Shown one piece after another: positions 38,965 to 48,827 of a DNA stretch of 64,000 nt. The notes under the pieces were generated by a model that was given only the letters and a program-made list of their open reading frames with translations, had not been told where the DNA came from and did not search any database. A program made the position numbers and the translations under genes. Position 1 is the stretch's first letter. Each line of letters starts with the position of its first letter. The stretch lies in contig NZ_AP018439.1 of NCBI RefSeq assembly GCF_009937955.1, positions 5,332,001 to 5,396,000 of the forward strand, read 5' to 3'. The DNA is from Undibacterium sp. KW1. Lineage in GTDB: Bacteria > Pseudomonadota > Gammaproteobacteria > Burkholderiales > Burkholderiaceae_D.

Positions 38965-40588
38965 GATGAAAACGCTGTAAAGCCAGCTCGCATGCACCCT
39001 GCAAGCTGGCAGCCGCCTTGCTCAAATCCAGATATTCGTCAAAATGCTTTTGCATGGCGAGCCCGGCAGTTTTTCTGACATCAGGATTAGCCAGCCACAG
39101 CGCCAACGTCTGGAAATATTCCTGCAAGTCAGCCTGTGCTGCACTACCCAATTTATCGCCACCGTCCGAGCCCTGCAAACTCAGCGCTGGCAAGCCCAGG
39201 GCCATCGCTTCTGCGACGGCAAAACCGCCACCCATCATGGGTGGGTTGATATAGATATCGCTGCAGGCCAGGTATTTGACGGCGTCCGCGCAAAAGGCGA
39301 AACAGCGTACCTGCCCAGTACTTGCTGCCTGCAAGGCTGTTGGCATGGCACCGTTGCCACCAATGATGAGCCACTGCACCTGAGAGTGCCCGTCCAGCAC
39401 TTGCAGCATGGCCTTGGCCCATGCGCCCTGTATCCTGGATTCGCTCTCATTGACGAGCGTGACCAGTAGCAGCTTGTCTGGTGCCAGTCCTAAAGATGCG
39501 CGTGTGTGATTGCCTTTGATCTCTGGCCTTTGTACACGGTAAGAGTGATGGTAAGCCTGGCTGGCCGGGAAAGCCGTAGTCCATTGCGAAGCCTGTAAGC
39601 CCTGCAAGTCTTGTTGCGCAGTCAGCCATACATCGGCGGGTGACATTGGCGACAGGGAGTTGATGCCCAGACTGAGTACCGGACGGGCTGGATAAGCTGC
39701 TGCCGCCAGCCCCGCATACAGACCAACAAACATGACCAGGTCAGGGTCAAAAGAGGCAAGCGAACCCAGCAGGCTTTTCCATCTTTGCAGCAGCGAAAAG
39801 CGCGTATCGCCGGTCATGACCTGCCCGCCCTGCCCCAGGTATTTGTCCCAGCCTGCAGTGACAAACTGTGGCTCGGGTGTATAGGAACGGCTGCCGAGAT
39901 AATGCATGAAGTCTGGCCCAAGCATTTCTTGCGCTGAATACAGCACGACTTCATAACCTAGCTGGCGCAGGTTTTCTGCCTGCTGCAAGGCCATCAGCGT
40001 GGGTGGATGCTTGATATTACTGACAAAGGGTGCGATCAGGGCTACCTTGCGTACTTCGTTGATAACACGCAGCTTCAACACCTGCGCGGGTTGCACCTGC
40101 TGCCATATCCAAGAGTTAAGACTGGCGGCAATCGCAGGCAGCGCCAGTTCCTGCAGGCGTTGCTGAAAAGCCTGGCGACCAGGAATATCGAGCAAAACTC
40201 TTTGCCAGCTATATTGCAAAAACGTGACCATGCGGTCTGCATCAAAGGGCTGCAAGCTCAGGGCAATTTGCCCGGCCTGCTGCAAATATTCTGGCCTGCC
40301 GGTCAGCATGTCGAGGAAAGTAGCGCGGTAAAATCCTGGCAAGCCGCTGGCAGCGACATTCGCCAGCAGGAATTGCTCAAGTTGCAGCGTCAGCGCCGGT
40401 GTAGCATGACGGCGCATCAGATCGACCATCTGATGCCAGCAATGGCTGGCTGTGGGGTTGGCTACCGTGCGCAAGACCACATCGTCGAGCAGTCTTAGTT
40501 CTTCGTGTTTTACTTCCATTGGCTGTTCTTTATGTTTTTCCACCAAAATCAGCGGCCGTACCAGCCAGTCTGCTCTATTCTGGCTCAT
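38939..40588 (-). CDS. GT-B fold glycosyltransferase with helical N-terminal domain
   Basis: 549-residue cytoplasmic protein. The first ~180 residues are helical (LEQFLLANVAASGLPGFYRA, DRMVTFLQYSWQRVLL). From about 185 a Rossmann-like lobe begins (EVRKVALIAPFVSNIKHPPT). The C-terminal lobe has KLLLVTLVNES, VQWLIIGGNGAMP and PPMMGGGFAVAEAMALGLPAL, the sugar-nucleotide binding region of GT-B enzymes. The two-domain plan recalls GT41-type protein glycosyltransferases such as HMW1C, but I cannot assign it securely. The start at 40588 lacks a clear ribosome site; ATG at 40519 is possible. Convergent overlap with the acyltransferase gene. Acceptor unknown. Confidence 0.75.
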   Translation of the reverse strand: MSQNRADWLVRPLILVEKHKEQPMEVKHEELRLLDDVVLRTVANPTASHCWHQMVDLMRRHATPALTLQLEQFLLANVAASGLPGFYRATFLDMLTGRPEYLQQAGQIALSLQPFDADRMVTFLQYSWQRVLLDIPGRQAFQQRLQELALPAIAASLNSWIWQQVQPAQVLKLRVINEVRKVALIAPFVSNIKHPPTLMALQQAENLRQLGYEVVLYSAQEMLGPDFMHYLGSRSYTPEPQFVTAGWDKYLGQGGQVMTGDTRFSLLQRWKSLLGSLASFDPDLVMFVGLYAGLAAAAYPARPVLSLGINSLSPMSPADVWLTAQQDLQGLQASQWTTAFPASQAYHHSYRVQRPEIKGNHTRASLGLAPDKLLLVTLVNESESRIQGAWAKAMLQVLDGHSQVQWLIIGGNGAMPTALQAASTGQVRCFAFCADAVKYLACSDIYINPPMMGGGFAVAEAMALGLPALSLQGSDGGDKLGSAAQADLQEYFQTLALWLANPDVRKTAGLAMQKHFDEYLDLSKAAASLQGACELALQRFHLRMAAQTS

Positions 40589-40737
40589 GAAATTACTACA
40601 TTGTCATCAACTTCACAATATATCACCCTGTAAGTCGCTGGCAAGCCACTTGCTTTGCTCAGTCAGCATTAAATCTGGTTTAAGATTTGCCTGACCACCT
40701 TCTACTCATCCTACTCATTCTATTTTGCAAAATTATT

Positions 40738-41157
40738 ATGACTGAACAAATTTCCAACGGCTTGCCAGCCCACATGCCTACCCTCAGGGTCATGCCCATG
40801 CCCGCTGATGCGAATGTGCATGGCGACGTATTTGGCGGCTGGATCATGTCACAGGTCGATATTGCCGGTGCCATCCCTGCGGCACGCCGTGCCAATGGCC
40901 GCGTTGCCACCATCGCAGTCAATTCTTTCCTGTTCAAGCAACCGGTATTCGTTGGCGACCTGTTGTCGTTTTATGCCGAAGTCATCAAGGTAGGCAACAC
41001 TTCGATCACAGTATCAGTAGAAGTATATGCCGAACGCAACCGCTTGCAGGCTTCGACCGTCAAAGTCACGGAAGCAACCCTGACTTACGTCGCCACAGGC
41101 AACGACCGCAAACCACGCCAGATTCCGCCACTGGAAGAAATCACCAGGGTGGGCTGA
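40738..41157 (+). CDS. yciA: Acyl-CoA thioesterase, YciA type
   Basis: 139-residue hot-dog fold enzyme that hydrolyses acyl-CoA in the cytoplasm. The segment TLRVMPMPADANVHGDVFGG, running on to WIMSQVDIAGA, and the following VNSFLFKQPVFVGDLLSFYA are the YciA/BFIT signature; the Asp in the ANVHGDVFGGW block is the likely catalytic acid. The ATG at 40738 is chosen from family length; an upstream TTG would add a hydrophobic stretch of no known meaning. phoD-like gene follows eight bases later, so the two are probably an operon. Confidence 0.93.
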   Translation: MTEQISNGLPAHMPTLRVMPMPADANVHGDVFGGWIMSQVDIAGAIPAARRANGRVATIAVNSFLFKQPVFVGDLLSFYAEVIKVGNTSITVSVEVYAERNRLQASTVKVTEATLTYVATGNDRKPRQIPPLEEITRVG

Positions 41158-41165
41158 GCATTGGT

Positions 41166-42743
41166 ATGAAGTTAACACGCCGTTCGTTTTTACAGCAGTC
41201 CCTGCAATTCACTACTTTTGCTGCACTGTCCCAGGCTTTTCCCGGCTTTGCCGCCGAGCGCAGCAGTGTTTATCCTTTCAGCCTTGGTGTAGCCTCAGGC
41301 TCGCCGCGACAGGACAGCGTAGTCTTGTGGACACGCCTCCTCCCTGAGCCACTGAATGCAGCCGCGCTGTCCGCCATTCCCTATAAGCTACGCTGGGAAA
41401 TTGCCGAAGATGAGCAATTCAACCGCATTGCCGGCAAAGGTGAAACCCATGCCTTGCCTGAGCTCGCGCATAGCGTGCATGTGGATGTCACTGGCCTGCT
41501 GCCAAATCGCTGGTACTGGTACCGCTTCATGCTGGGCGATGCAGTCAGCCCGGTAGGCCGCACCCATACGGCACCGGCTGCCGATGCACTGAACGTCAAT
41601 CTGCGGCTGGCCGTGGCGTCTTGCCAGCACTGGGAGTTTGGTGAATATGCGGCGCACCGGCATATTGCTGCCAGCAATCCTGATCTGGTGGCATTTCTGG
41701 GAGATTATATTTATGAGTGGGGGCCTTATGACTTACGCCACCCTGGCAAGCCGCGCAACCGCGAGATAGAGAGTTTCAGCCTGGCAGATTACCGTGCCCG
41801 TTATGCACAGTACAAGACCGATCCGCAATTGCAGGCTGCCCATCATGCGGCACCATGGATAGTCACCTGGGACGATCATGAGATCGCCAACGATTACGCG
41901 AATGACAGAGACGAACGTCTGGACGTGAACTTCATGCTGCGTCGTGCTGCTGCCTACCAGGCATTCTATGAGCATATGCCAGTACGTTTGCATGCTGGCC
42001 ATACCGACTTCGTCAATATGCGTATTTATGAGCGTTATGACTGGGGCAGGCTGGCGCGCTTCCATGTACTCGACAGCAGGCAATACCGCTCGCACCAGGT
42101 GTGCCCCAAGCCTGGTCGCGGTGGTTCGAATTCTGTCACCAATGCAGAATGCAGTGAGCGACTCGACCCTAGTCATAGCATGCTGGGCATGGAACAGGAG
42201 AGATGGCTGGCGCGCGGCTTTGCCAGTTCAAATGCGAAGTGGAATATGCTGGCCCAGCAAACACTGATGGCGCAATCTAGCCAGACTATCATCAATCAGG
42301 AAGGTGATGGCAAATTCTGGACCGATGGCTGGGACGGTTATCCCCTTGCCCGCCAACGCCTGATGGATGATCTGCAAAAGCACAAGCCTGCAAATCCTGT
42401 CGTGATTTCTGGTGATGTCCATACCTTTTATGCAGCTAATCTGAAGCGTGATTTTTATAGCAAGGCATCGGCCAGCAACCCCATACTGGCGACGGAATTC
42501 TGTGGCACTTCGGTCACCTCAAGCTCACGCCCGCAAGAGCGCACTGAGCAATATGTGGCACAAAACCCGCATATCAAATATGGCCGCAGTGATAAACGTG
42601 GATTCATGCTGCTTGATCTTTCACCGACCAGGATACAGACACATTTCCTGGCGCTGGATGATGTGGCTAAAGCAGATTCCGGTATTTCCACGCTCAGGAG
42701 TTTTGTTGTTGAAGATGGCAGAACGGGTGTGGTCGTCGCCTAG
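41166..42743 (+). CDS. Tat-exported PhoD-type alkaline phosphatase/phosphodiesterase
   Basis: 525-residue exported metalloenzyme. N-terminus MKLTRRSFLQQSLQFTTFAA has the twin-arginine motif TRRSFLQ, so the folded protein is exported by Tat. The PhoD pattern follows: FSLGVASGSPRQDSVVLWTR (N-terminal domain), then LRLAVASCQHWE, DLVAFLGDYIYEWG, TWDDHEIANDY and PVVISGDVHTFY, which hold the Ca/Fe ligands including the conserved Cys. Length is typical. A strong bidirectional terminator follows. No Pho box could be recognised. Confidence 0.94.
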   Translation: MKLTRRSFLQQSLQFTTFAALSQAFPGFAAERSSVYPFSLGVASGSPRQDSVVLWTRLLPEPLNAAALSAIPYKLRWEIAEDEQFNRIAGKGETHALPELAHSVHVDVTGLLPNRWYWYRFMLGDAVSPVGRTHTAPAADALNVNLRLAVASCQHWEFGEYAAHRHIAASNPDLVAFLGDYIYEWGPYDLRHPGKPRNREIESFSLADYRARYAQYKTDPQLQAAHHAAPWIVTWDDHEIANDYANDRDERLDVNFMLRRAAAYQAFYEHMPVRLHAGHTDFVNMRIYERYDWGRLARFHVLDSRQYRSHQVCPKPGRGGSNSVTNAECSERLDPSHSMLGMEQERWLARGFASSNAKWNMLAQQTLMAQSSQTIINQEGDGKFWTDGWDGYPLARQRLMDDLQKHKPANPVVISGDVHTFYAANLKRDFYSKASASNPILATEFCGTSVTSSSRPQERTEQYVAQNPHIKYGRSDKRGFMLLDLSPTRIQTHFLALDDVAKADSGISTLRSFVVEDGRTGVVVA

Positions 42744-42762
42744 CCGCCAGGTTCAGGCATGC

Positions 42763-42797
42763 AATAAAAAAGGAAGGCTAAGCCTTCCTTTTTTATT
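42763..42797. terminator. Bidirectional terminator between phoD-like gene and fadD
   Basis: 16-base stem AATAAAAAAGGAAGGC with its exact complement and a TAA loop, T-rich on both strands, midway between two convergent genes. Confidence 0.93.
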
Positions 42798-42813
42798 ATC
42801 AAGAGCCAGGTAC

Positions 42814-44490
42814 TCAGGCTTTTTTCTCGTCACGCAATTCGCGACGCAAAATCTTGCCCACATTTGTCTTAGGCAGCTCAGAACGGAACTCGATGTACTT
42901 CGGTTTCTTGTAACCAGTGAATTGTTCCTTGCAATAATCCATGAGCTGATCGACTGTCAATGCTGGATCTTTGCGCACGACAAACAATTTCACGGCCTCG
43001 CCAGAGTTTTCATCCGGCACACCAACGCAGGCACACTCCAGCACGCCCGGATGCATGACGATGACTTCTTCAATTTCATTGGGATAAACGTTGAAACCGG
43101 ATACCAGGATCATGTCTTTCTTGCGATCGACGATCTTGGTATAACCGCGTTCGTCCATGATGCCAACGTCACCGGTTTTGAAGAAGCCATCTGCCGTCAT
43201 GACCTTGGCAGTTTCTTCAGGACGGTTCCAGTAACCAGCCATGACTTGCGGGCCACGGATGGCGATTTCACCACGCTCACCCAAAGCAACCGGATTGCCA
43301 TCATCGTCCAGTATGGCTATTTCTGTAGATGGGATAGGCATACCTATGGTGCCGGAGAATTCCTTGGTATCTGCCGGATTGGCGGTAGCGACAGGTGAAG
43401 TCTCGGACAGGCCATAACCTTCGGCAATGGCGCAGCCAGTGGTCGCCAGCCATTTGTCGGCCACGGCTTTTTGCACGGCCATGCCACCGCCACTGCATAT
43501 CTCATAACCTGAGAAATCCAGTGCAGCAAAACCTGGATTATTCAGCAAGCCGTTATACAGGGTATTCACCGCCGGGAAAATATTCACTCTGTATTTGCCC
43601 AATTCCTTGATGAAGCCAGGAATATCACGCGGATTGGGTATCAACAAATTCAAGGCACCGATGCGGGTACCAAGCAGGCTGCAGACCGTCAGCGCAAAGA
43701 TGTGGTACAGCGGCAAGGCACAGACAATGACTTTCTGCTCGTCAGTATGACCGGCCATACTGGGCGAGAGCCAGGCATCATTTTGCAGGATATTGGCAAC
43801 CACATTTTTATGCGTGAGCGTCGCCCCTTTCGAGACACCGGTAGTACCACCAGTATATTGCAGGAAAGCTACATCATCATGTGTAGTTGTCACAGGTGTG
43901 AAACTGGTACCTGCAGCCTCAGACATCACTTTATTGAAGCGGATGGCGTTAGGTAAAGAAAATGCAGGTACCATTTTTTTGACATGGCGCACGACAAAGT
44001 TGACGATAGTCCCTTTCAAGCCACCCAGCATTTCGCCCATATTGGCGACGATGATATGTTTGATTGCCGTTTTGCTGAGTACCTGCTCCAGCGTGGTGGC
44101 AAAGTTTTCGAGGATGAAAATGGCTTCTGCACCAGAGTCCTTGAGCTGGTGCTCAAGTTCGCGCGGCGTGTACAAAGGGTTGACGTTAACCACCGTATAA
44201 CCAGCACGCAGAACCGCTGCCATGACAACAGGATATTGCAATACATTTGGCATCATGATGGCAACGCGTGCGCCTTTCTTCAGGCCCTTGCTTTGCAACC
44301 AGCCTGCCAGTTGCCTGGACATGGTATCGAGTTGGCCATAGGTAATACGCTTGTCCATACAGGCATAGGCATCACGTGCAGCATACTTCTGAAATGACTC
44401 GTCAAGCATTTGCACCAGGGATTGATACTGGTTGATATCAATTTCTGCCGGTACACCTGCAGGATAGTTTTTCAGCCAAATTTTATCCAT
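42814..44490 (-). CDS. fadD: Long-chain acyl-CoA synthetase
   Basis: 558-residue AMP-forming ligase that activates fatty acids to acyl-CoA at the inner membrane. ATP-binding motif YTGGTTGVSKGATLTH, the EGYGLSETSPV motif, TGDVGIMDERGYTKIVDRKKD and the C-terminal PKTNVGKILRRELRDE lysine motif are all present. Start has a GGAGAAGAT ribosome site and matches FadD N-termini (MDKIWLKNYPAGVPAEI). It is transcribed alone, ending at a bidirectional terminator. No FadR site was recognised by eye. Confidence 0.96.
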   Translation of the reverse strand: MDKIWLKNYPAGVPAEIDINQYQSLVQMLDESFQKYAARDAYACMDKRITYGQLDTMSRQLAGWLQSKGLKKGARVAIMMPNVLQYPVVMAAVLRAGYTVVNVNPLYTPRELEHQLKDSGAEAIFILENFATTLEQVLSKTAIKHIIVANMGEMLGGLKGTIVNFVVRHVKKMVPAFSLPNAIRFNKVMSEAAGTSFTPVTTTHDDVAFLQYTGGTTGVSKGATLTHKNVVANILQNDAWLSPSMAGHTDEQKVIVCALPLYHIFALTVCSLLGTRIGALNLLIPNPRDIPGFIKELGKYRVNIFPAVNTLYNGLLNNPGFAALDFSGYEICSGGGMAVQKAVADKWLATTGCAIAEGYGLSETSPVATANPADTKEFSGTIGMPIPSTEIAILDDDGNPVALGERGEIAIRGPQVMAGYWNRPEETAKVMTADGFFKTGDVGIMDERGYTKIVDRKKDMILVSGFNVYPNEIEEVIVMHPGVLECACVGVPDENSGEAVKLFVVRKDPALTVDQLMDYCKEQFTGYKKPKYIEFRSELPKTNVGKILRRELRDEKKA

Positions 44491-44754
44491 ATCTTCTCCG
44501 TCTCCTGTGATTGTTGTTTTACGCCTTTGCCTTGCGCATCTTGCTTTGGGTCTCTCACTTTGCGCCTATCACTACGCACGGTGTAATTGCACAAAGACAA
44601 GCCTTGCAGGCATGGGTTTCCTAGTTTCGATGCTATCGGCTAAGTTCGGCTAAAGCAAGCGATTTAAAGCCTACTTGAAAGCATCCTCTAGGGAAATGTC
44701 GCAGCGCAACAAATCTGCATTGGAAGATTTTGCCTGCTTTTGATGTGCAACAAT
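44491..44754. other. Upstream region of fadD
   Basis: Gene-free stretch serving as promoter region for the leftward fadD. I see no repeat, RNA or clear promoter hexamers in it. A terminator for the neighbouring oxidoreductase follows. Confidence 0.4.
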
Positions 44755-44784
44755 ACCAGCCTGTCACAGTTATGACAGGCTGGT
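44755..44784 (-). terminator. Terminator of the molybdopterin oxidoreductase gene
   Basis: 12-base perfect stem ACCAGCCTGTCA / TGACAGGCTGGT with a 6-base loop, 26 bases past the stop; on the minus strand followed by ATTGTTGC, so a moderate intrinsic terminator. Confidence 0.75.
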
Positions 44785-44809
44785 GATGCAAGATGAGGGC
44801 GATGTTGAT

Positions 44810-46906
44810 TTATGCAGCAGTAGTTTGTGCACACTTCTCAACTTGTACCAGCAAGTCGTAGAAAGTAGGGCCACCACCCATGTCAGTCAGGCGCTGACCG
44901 GTGACTTCGTTGGCATTCTTGCGGTCATCTGCAAGTTTTTTCCACCATATCGACAAGCCTACCACCAGGCCCGGCCTGGCTTTGTCGGTAACGCGGGCGA
45001 TGGCTTCAAAACTGCCCCTGTCATTGAATATCCTCAACTTGTCGCCCTGTACGATGTGACGACTGCTGGCATCTTGCGGATGTATGTCCAGATGCGGTTC
45101 ACCCTCGGTATCACGCAGGCTTTGTACATTGACGAACGTGGAATTCAAAAAATTGCGCGCTGGAGGAGAAATCATGGCCAGCGGATAACGCGATGCCAGC
45201 GCTGCATTCGATGCCACTGATTCATAGGGGGCTATGTAAGCGGGCAAGGGGTCTAGTCCATCGCGCTTCATGGTCTCGCTATAAAACTCGCATTTACCGG
45301 ATGGTGTACCAAAGCCTCCATTGGCAAACGGCGCGTCTGCCACCTTCAGTTTGGCCCAGCCAGTTTTCTTTAATGAAGACCAGTCAAAATGCACCGCATG
45401 TGCATGATTTTTATTGAAGGCCAATGCGGCGATATCATCATCGCTGTCTGCAAAACAGGCATCGTCAAAACCCATGGCCCTGGCAATCAGACGGAAGATC
45501 TCTGTATTCGGTTTGGCTTCACCAAGAGGGGTAATCGCAGGATTATTCGCCATCATGTACAGATGGCCATAGGTGCTATGAATGTCCGTATGTTCCAGTT
45601 GCGTCGTTGCTGGCAATAATATGTCGGCATAGTCTGCGGTATCAGTCTGGAAGTGTTCCAGAACGACCGTGAACAGGTCTTCACGCGCAAAGGCTTGTGC
45701 GACTTTGGAAGACTCAGGCGCGATAGCGACAGGATTGGAGTTATAGACGATCACGGCCCCCACTTTGGGACCAAACTCTGGTGAGGCTTCACGCAATAAA
45801 TCATCACCTATGGTGCTCATATTGATGGTGCGGCGAGGGAAACCTTCAGGGAATAAATCTGGTCTTTGCAAGGCTGCAGTATTTTTGGGGAAGGCATCAG
45901 ACATCGACAATTGCGTACCGCCAGCAGCATGACGCCAGGCACCTGTCAGCGCGGGCAGACAAGCGATATTGCGCACTGCCATACCGCCACCATGCACCCT
46001 TTGCACCCCATAGTTCATGCGTATCATGCTGGCTTCGCCACGCTTGCCGCATTCGCCATATTCTTTGGCGAGTTGGACGACTTCATCGGCGCTGATACCG
46101 CATACTTCAGCAACGCGCTCCGGTGTCCATTCTGCAACCCGTTCACGCAATTGTTCAAAGCCCAGGGTATGTTCTGCGATGTAATCGTGATCGAGCAAAT
46201 CCTCACGTATCAGAACATGCATGAGACCGAGCGCCAAGGCAGAATCAGTACCCGGCAACAAGGCGATATGCTGATGGCATTTTTCTGCGGTCAGTGAACG
46301 GTAAGGGTCAATCGCAATCAGCTTCGCACCATTGCGTTTGGCCTCTTGCACGCGCATCCAGAAATGCAGATTTGACGCGATAGGGTTGCCACCCCACATG
46401 ATGATCAGTTTCGCATTCTGGGTATGTTCTATGTCTGCGCCCTGGCGCGTACCTACGGTATATTTATAGCCGACGCCACCCGCTGTCGCACATATAGTGC
46501 GATCCAGAAATGAAGCACCAATCTTGTTGAAGAAGCGCATTGCCATACTCTCGCCCTGCACCAGGCCCATGGTTCCTGCATAACTGTAAGGCAGGATGGA
46601 TAACGGATTGCTGGCAGCCAGCGGCTTGAGTTTTTCAGCGATGGTCGCAATCGCTTCCTCCCAGGTGATGCGGACAAACTTGCCCTCACCTTTTTTGCCT
46701 ATGCGTTTTTGCGGATAAAGCAAACGGTCAGGATGGTAAGTGCGTTCTGTATAACGCGATACCTTGGTGCACAATACGCCCGCCGTCGTCGGATGCAAGG
46801 GATCGCCTTTGACTGAAGTAGCGACGCCGTTTTCTACAGTCACGTGCAGGGCACATGTGTCGGGGCAATCATGCGGGCATACGGCTTTGACGATATTGCT
46901 ACTCAT
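44810..46906 (-). CDS. Molybdopterin oxidoreductase with N-terminal Fe-S site
   Basis: 698-residue DMSO-reductase-superfamily enzyme. The N-terminal [4Fe-4S] ligands are CPHDCPDTC plus a Cys near residue 46 (GVLCTK). The domain order is the usual one: Mo-bisMGD dinucleotide binding (AKLIIMWGGNPIASNLHFW), a mid region (GADIEHTQNA, HTLGFEQL), and the C-terminal dinucleotide domain (SGKCEFYSE, HPQDASSRHIVQGDKLRIFN). No Tat signal is seen, so it is probably cytoplasmic. No electron-transfer partner subunits adjoin it. It resembles single-subunit formate-dehydrogenase/assimilatory-type enzymes; the substrate cannot be fixed. Transcribed alone on the minus strand. Confidence 0.9.
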   Translation of the reverse strand: MSSNIVKAVCPHDCPDTCALHVTVENGVATSVKGDPLHPTTAGVLCTKVSRYTERTYHPDRLLYPQKRIGKKGEGKFVRITWEEAIATIAEKLKPLAASNPLSILPYSYAGTMGLVQGESMAMRFFNKIGASFLDRTICATAGGVGYKYTVGTRQGADIEHTQNAKLIIMWGGNPIASNLHFWMRVQEAKRNGAKLIAIDPYRSLTAEKCHQHIALLPGTDSALALGLMHVLIREDLLDHDYIAEHTLGFEQLRERVAEWTPERVAEVCGISADEVVQLAKEYGECGKRGEASMIRMNYGVQRVHGGGMAVRNIACLPALTGAWRHAAGGTQLSMSDAFPKNTAALQRPDLFPEGFPRRTINMSTIGDDLLREASPEFGPKVGAVIVYNSNPVAIAPESSKVAQAFAREDLFTVVLEHFQTDTADYADILLPATTQLEHTDIHSTYGHLYMMANNPAITPLGEAKPNTEIFRLIARAMGFDDACFADSDDDIAALAFNKNHAHAVHFDWSSLKKTGWAKLKVADAPFANGGFGTPSGKCEFYSETMKRDGLDPLPAYIAPYESVASNAALASRYPLAMISPPARNFLNSTFVNVQSLRDTEGEPHLDIHPQDASSRHIVQGDKLRIFNDRGSFEAIARVTDKARPGLVVGLSIWWKKLADDRKNANEVTGQRLTDMGGGPTFYDLLVQVEKCAQTTAA

Positions 46907-47100
46907 AGTAATCCTGGTTCAATTATTTACATACTACTACTGTGCTTGATACTGTGCTTGCTTATTCAATTAGTGCCGCATTAGTACTGCATTAAGGCAT
47001 TGAGCTTTGCATCTGTCTATTGCACCTATCTTATTCCAGAGTCCGTTATGACTACCGATACACAAACGCTGTTTTTCTGCGCATCAGCAAAGATTCATTT

Positions 47101-48018
47101 CTACTCTGGCAATATATCCTGCTTGTCACTCAAACGCTTACCCGGATTCTTATGTTCCAGTGCCAGCAAAGCCGCAGAATGATCAGCATGCGGATAGACG
47201 GGCAGCAAGCCGCGATAGACATCCGTCACCAGTTTGGTGATAGGCAAATCAACGCCCGCATACTGTGCAGCGATCAGGATATTTTCCATATCCTTGGCCT
47301 GGCTTTTGACCTGCCCACCGGGCATGAAAGTTCTATCCAGCATACGCTGTCCATGTACTTCCAGTATGCGGCTCTCGGCAAATCCACCTCGCAATGCCTG
47401 GCGTACCGCCGCAGGATCAGCACCACCTGCCTGTGCCAGCAATAAAGCCTCGGCCACAATATTAATCGTTGCGCCAACTATCAGTTGATTACAGAGTTTG
47501 GCCAGTTGCCCTGTTCCTGGGTCACCTACGCGTTGTGGCTTGCCCATGGCAGACAATACCTGTACCGCCTCTGGATAAACTGCTTCCTCCGCACCCGCCA
47601 TGATGGCCAGGCTCCCCGCTTCCGCACCAATGACACCACCGGAAACCGGCGCATCGATAAAATGCACATCCTGTTTTTGCAGCAAGGCATGTAACGCCTG
47701 CGCCTGCGATTGCTGTATGGAACTCATATCGATGACGATACTCCCGGCACGCAAGGCTGGCAGGATTTGTGCGATCACACCTGCCACCGCGTCGCCATCT
47801 TCCAACATGGTAATCACGATATCCGCATTGGATTGCTTGACAGCCAGCAAGGCCGTTTCGGCTACGATACCGCCATCTGCTGTGAGCGCTTCTGCTTTTG
47901 TGCGGGTGCGGTTCCATACTGTCACTGGATACCCTGCAATTAACAAGCGGCGCGCCATGGGCTTGCCCATTAAACCAGTGCCCAGAAAAGCGATATTTGT
48001 TTCAGATACTGTCTTCAC
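47101..48018 (-). CDS. NAD(P)-dependent 3-hydroxyisobutyrate dehydrogenase-family oxidoreductase
   Basis: 305-residue beta-hydroxyacid dehydrogenase. N-terminal Rossmann motif FLGTGLMGKPMARRLLIAGY, substrate signature DAPVSGGVIGAEAGSLAIMAG and the catalytic lysine in GQLAKLCNQLIVG are all visible. Could act on 3-hydroxyisobutyrate, tartronate semialdehyde or a glyoxylate/succinic semialdehyde; no neighbours decide this. Predicted cytoplasmic. Transcribed leftwards alone, divergent from the PagL-like gene. Confidence 0.92.
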   Translation of the reverse strand: MKTVSETNIAFLGTGLMGKPMARRLLIAGYPVTVWNRTRTKAEALTADGGIVAETALLAVKQSNADIVITMLEDGDAVAGVIAQILPALRAGSIVIDMSSIQQSQAQALHALLQKQDVHFIDAPVSGGVIGAEAGSLAIMAGAEEAVYPEAVQVLSAMGKPQRVGDPGTGQLAKLCNQLIVGATINIVAEALLLAQAGGADPAAVRQALRGGFAESRILEVHGQRMLDRTFMPGGQVKSQAKDMENILIAAQYAGVDLPITKLVTDVYRGLLPVYPHADHSAALLALEHKNPGKRLSDKQDILPE

Positions 48019-48165
48019 ACTGACCCTTTAATGCGGATATGATTGGCGGAACTTAATTGTAAACGCTAGCTCTTAGCAGCGTATTGCAAGACGTTGCTAC
48101 AATAGGGGCTGTGGTTTTATATTGATGTCCCATTGATTCCTTATTTTCACCTGAAAGCCCTTTTT

Positions 48166-48705
48166 ATGCGCCTGCGTATCTCATCTTTAATCGCCGTTGC
48201 CGTCACCGCCATGTGCGCCAGTTCATCCGTATTCGCCATTGATACTGTTTCGCTGGAATTTGCTACTGGAAATAAAACCAAGATGCTGCGCCTTGGCCTG
48301 CAATCCGCTTGGTCCAACCAATGGTTTTCCTCCAATGGCACACACGTCGGTGGCTACTGGGACTATACCCTCGCACAATGGCGTGGCAGTAATTTCGAAG
48401 GCAAGGGCGGCACACAGAATTTGGCAGATATAGGCGTTACTCCCGTCTTCCGCTTTCAAAATGATAGCAAAAAAGGTGTCTATGGCGAAGCCGGCATAGG
48501 CTTGCACATGCTGTCAGAAATCTATGACAACAACAACCGCCATTTTTCGACCAACTTCCAGTTCGGTGACCATATCGGCGTAGGCTATGTCACCAAAGAC
48601 GGCTGGGATTTGAGCTTCAAGATCCAGCATTATTCAAATGGCGGTGTTAAACATCCAAATCCTGGTGTGAATTTTGCGGTGCTGAAGGCTGGATACGCGT
48701 TTTAA
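48166..48705 (+). CDS. pagL: Lipid A 3-O-deacylase, PagL-like
   Basis: 179-residue outer-membrane beta-barrel. Signal peptide MRLRISSLIAVAVTAMCASS, cleaved near VFA-ID. The C-terminal KIQHYSNGGVKHPNPGVNF holds the His and Ser of the PagL active site, and the protein ends in the Phe typical of barrels (LKAGYAF). It would remove the 3-linked acyl chain of lipid A in the outer membrane, dampening host immune recognition in pathogens; here likely an envelope adjustment. The third catalytic acid was not assigned. A terminator follows. Confidence 0.88.
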   Translation: MRLRISSLIAVAVTAMCASSSVFAIDTVSLEFATGNKTKMLRLGLQSAWSNQWFSSNGTHVGGYWDYTLAQWRGSNFEGKGGTQNLADIGVTPVFRFQNDSKKGVYGEAGIGLHMLSEIYDNNNRHFSTNFQFGDHIGVGYVTKDGWDLSFKIQHYSNGGVKHPNPGVNFAVLKAGYAF

Positions 48706-48743
48706 GATTTTGAGACCTCATCTGCAGAGGCTCAGAAAAAGAC

Positions 48744-48770
48744 AAAAGGCTGCTTGTATGCAGCCTTTTT
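48744..48770 (+). terminator. Terminator of the PagL-like gene
   Basis: Ten-base stem AAAAGGCTGC / GCAGCCTTTT with a TTGTAT loop and T-run, 39 bases after the stop. Confidence 0.9.
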
Positions 48771-48827
48771 CTCAACACCCTCTCAACATACTGGCGTGCA
48801 GACAAAATTTAAGGCAATTTGTATTAA

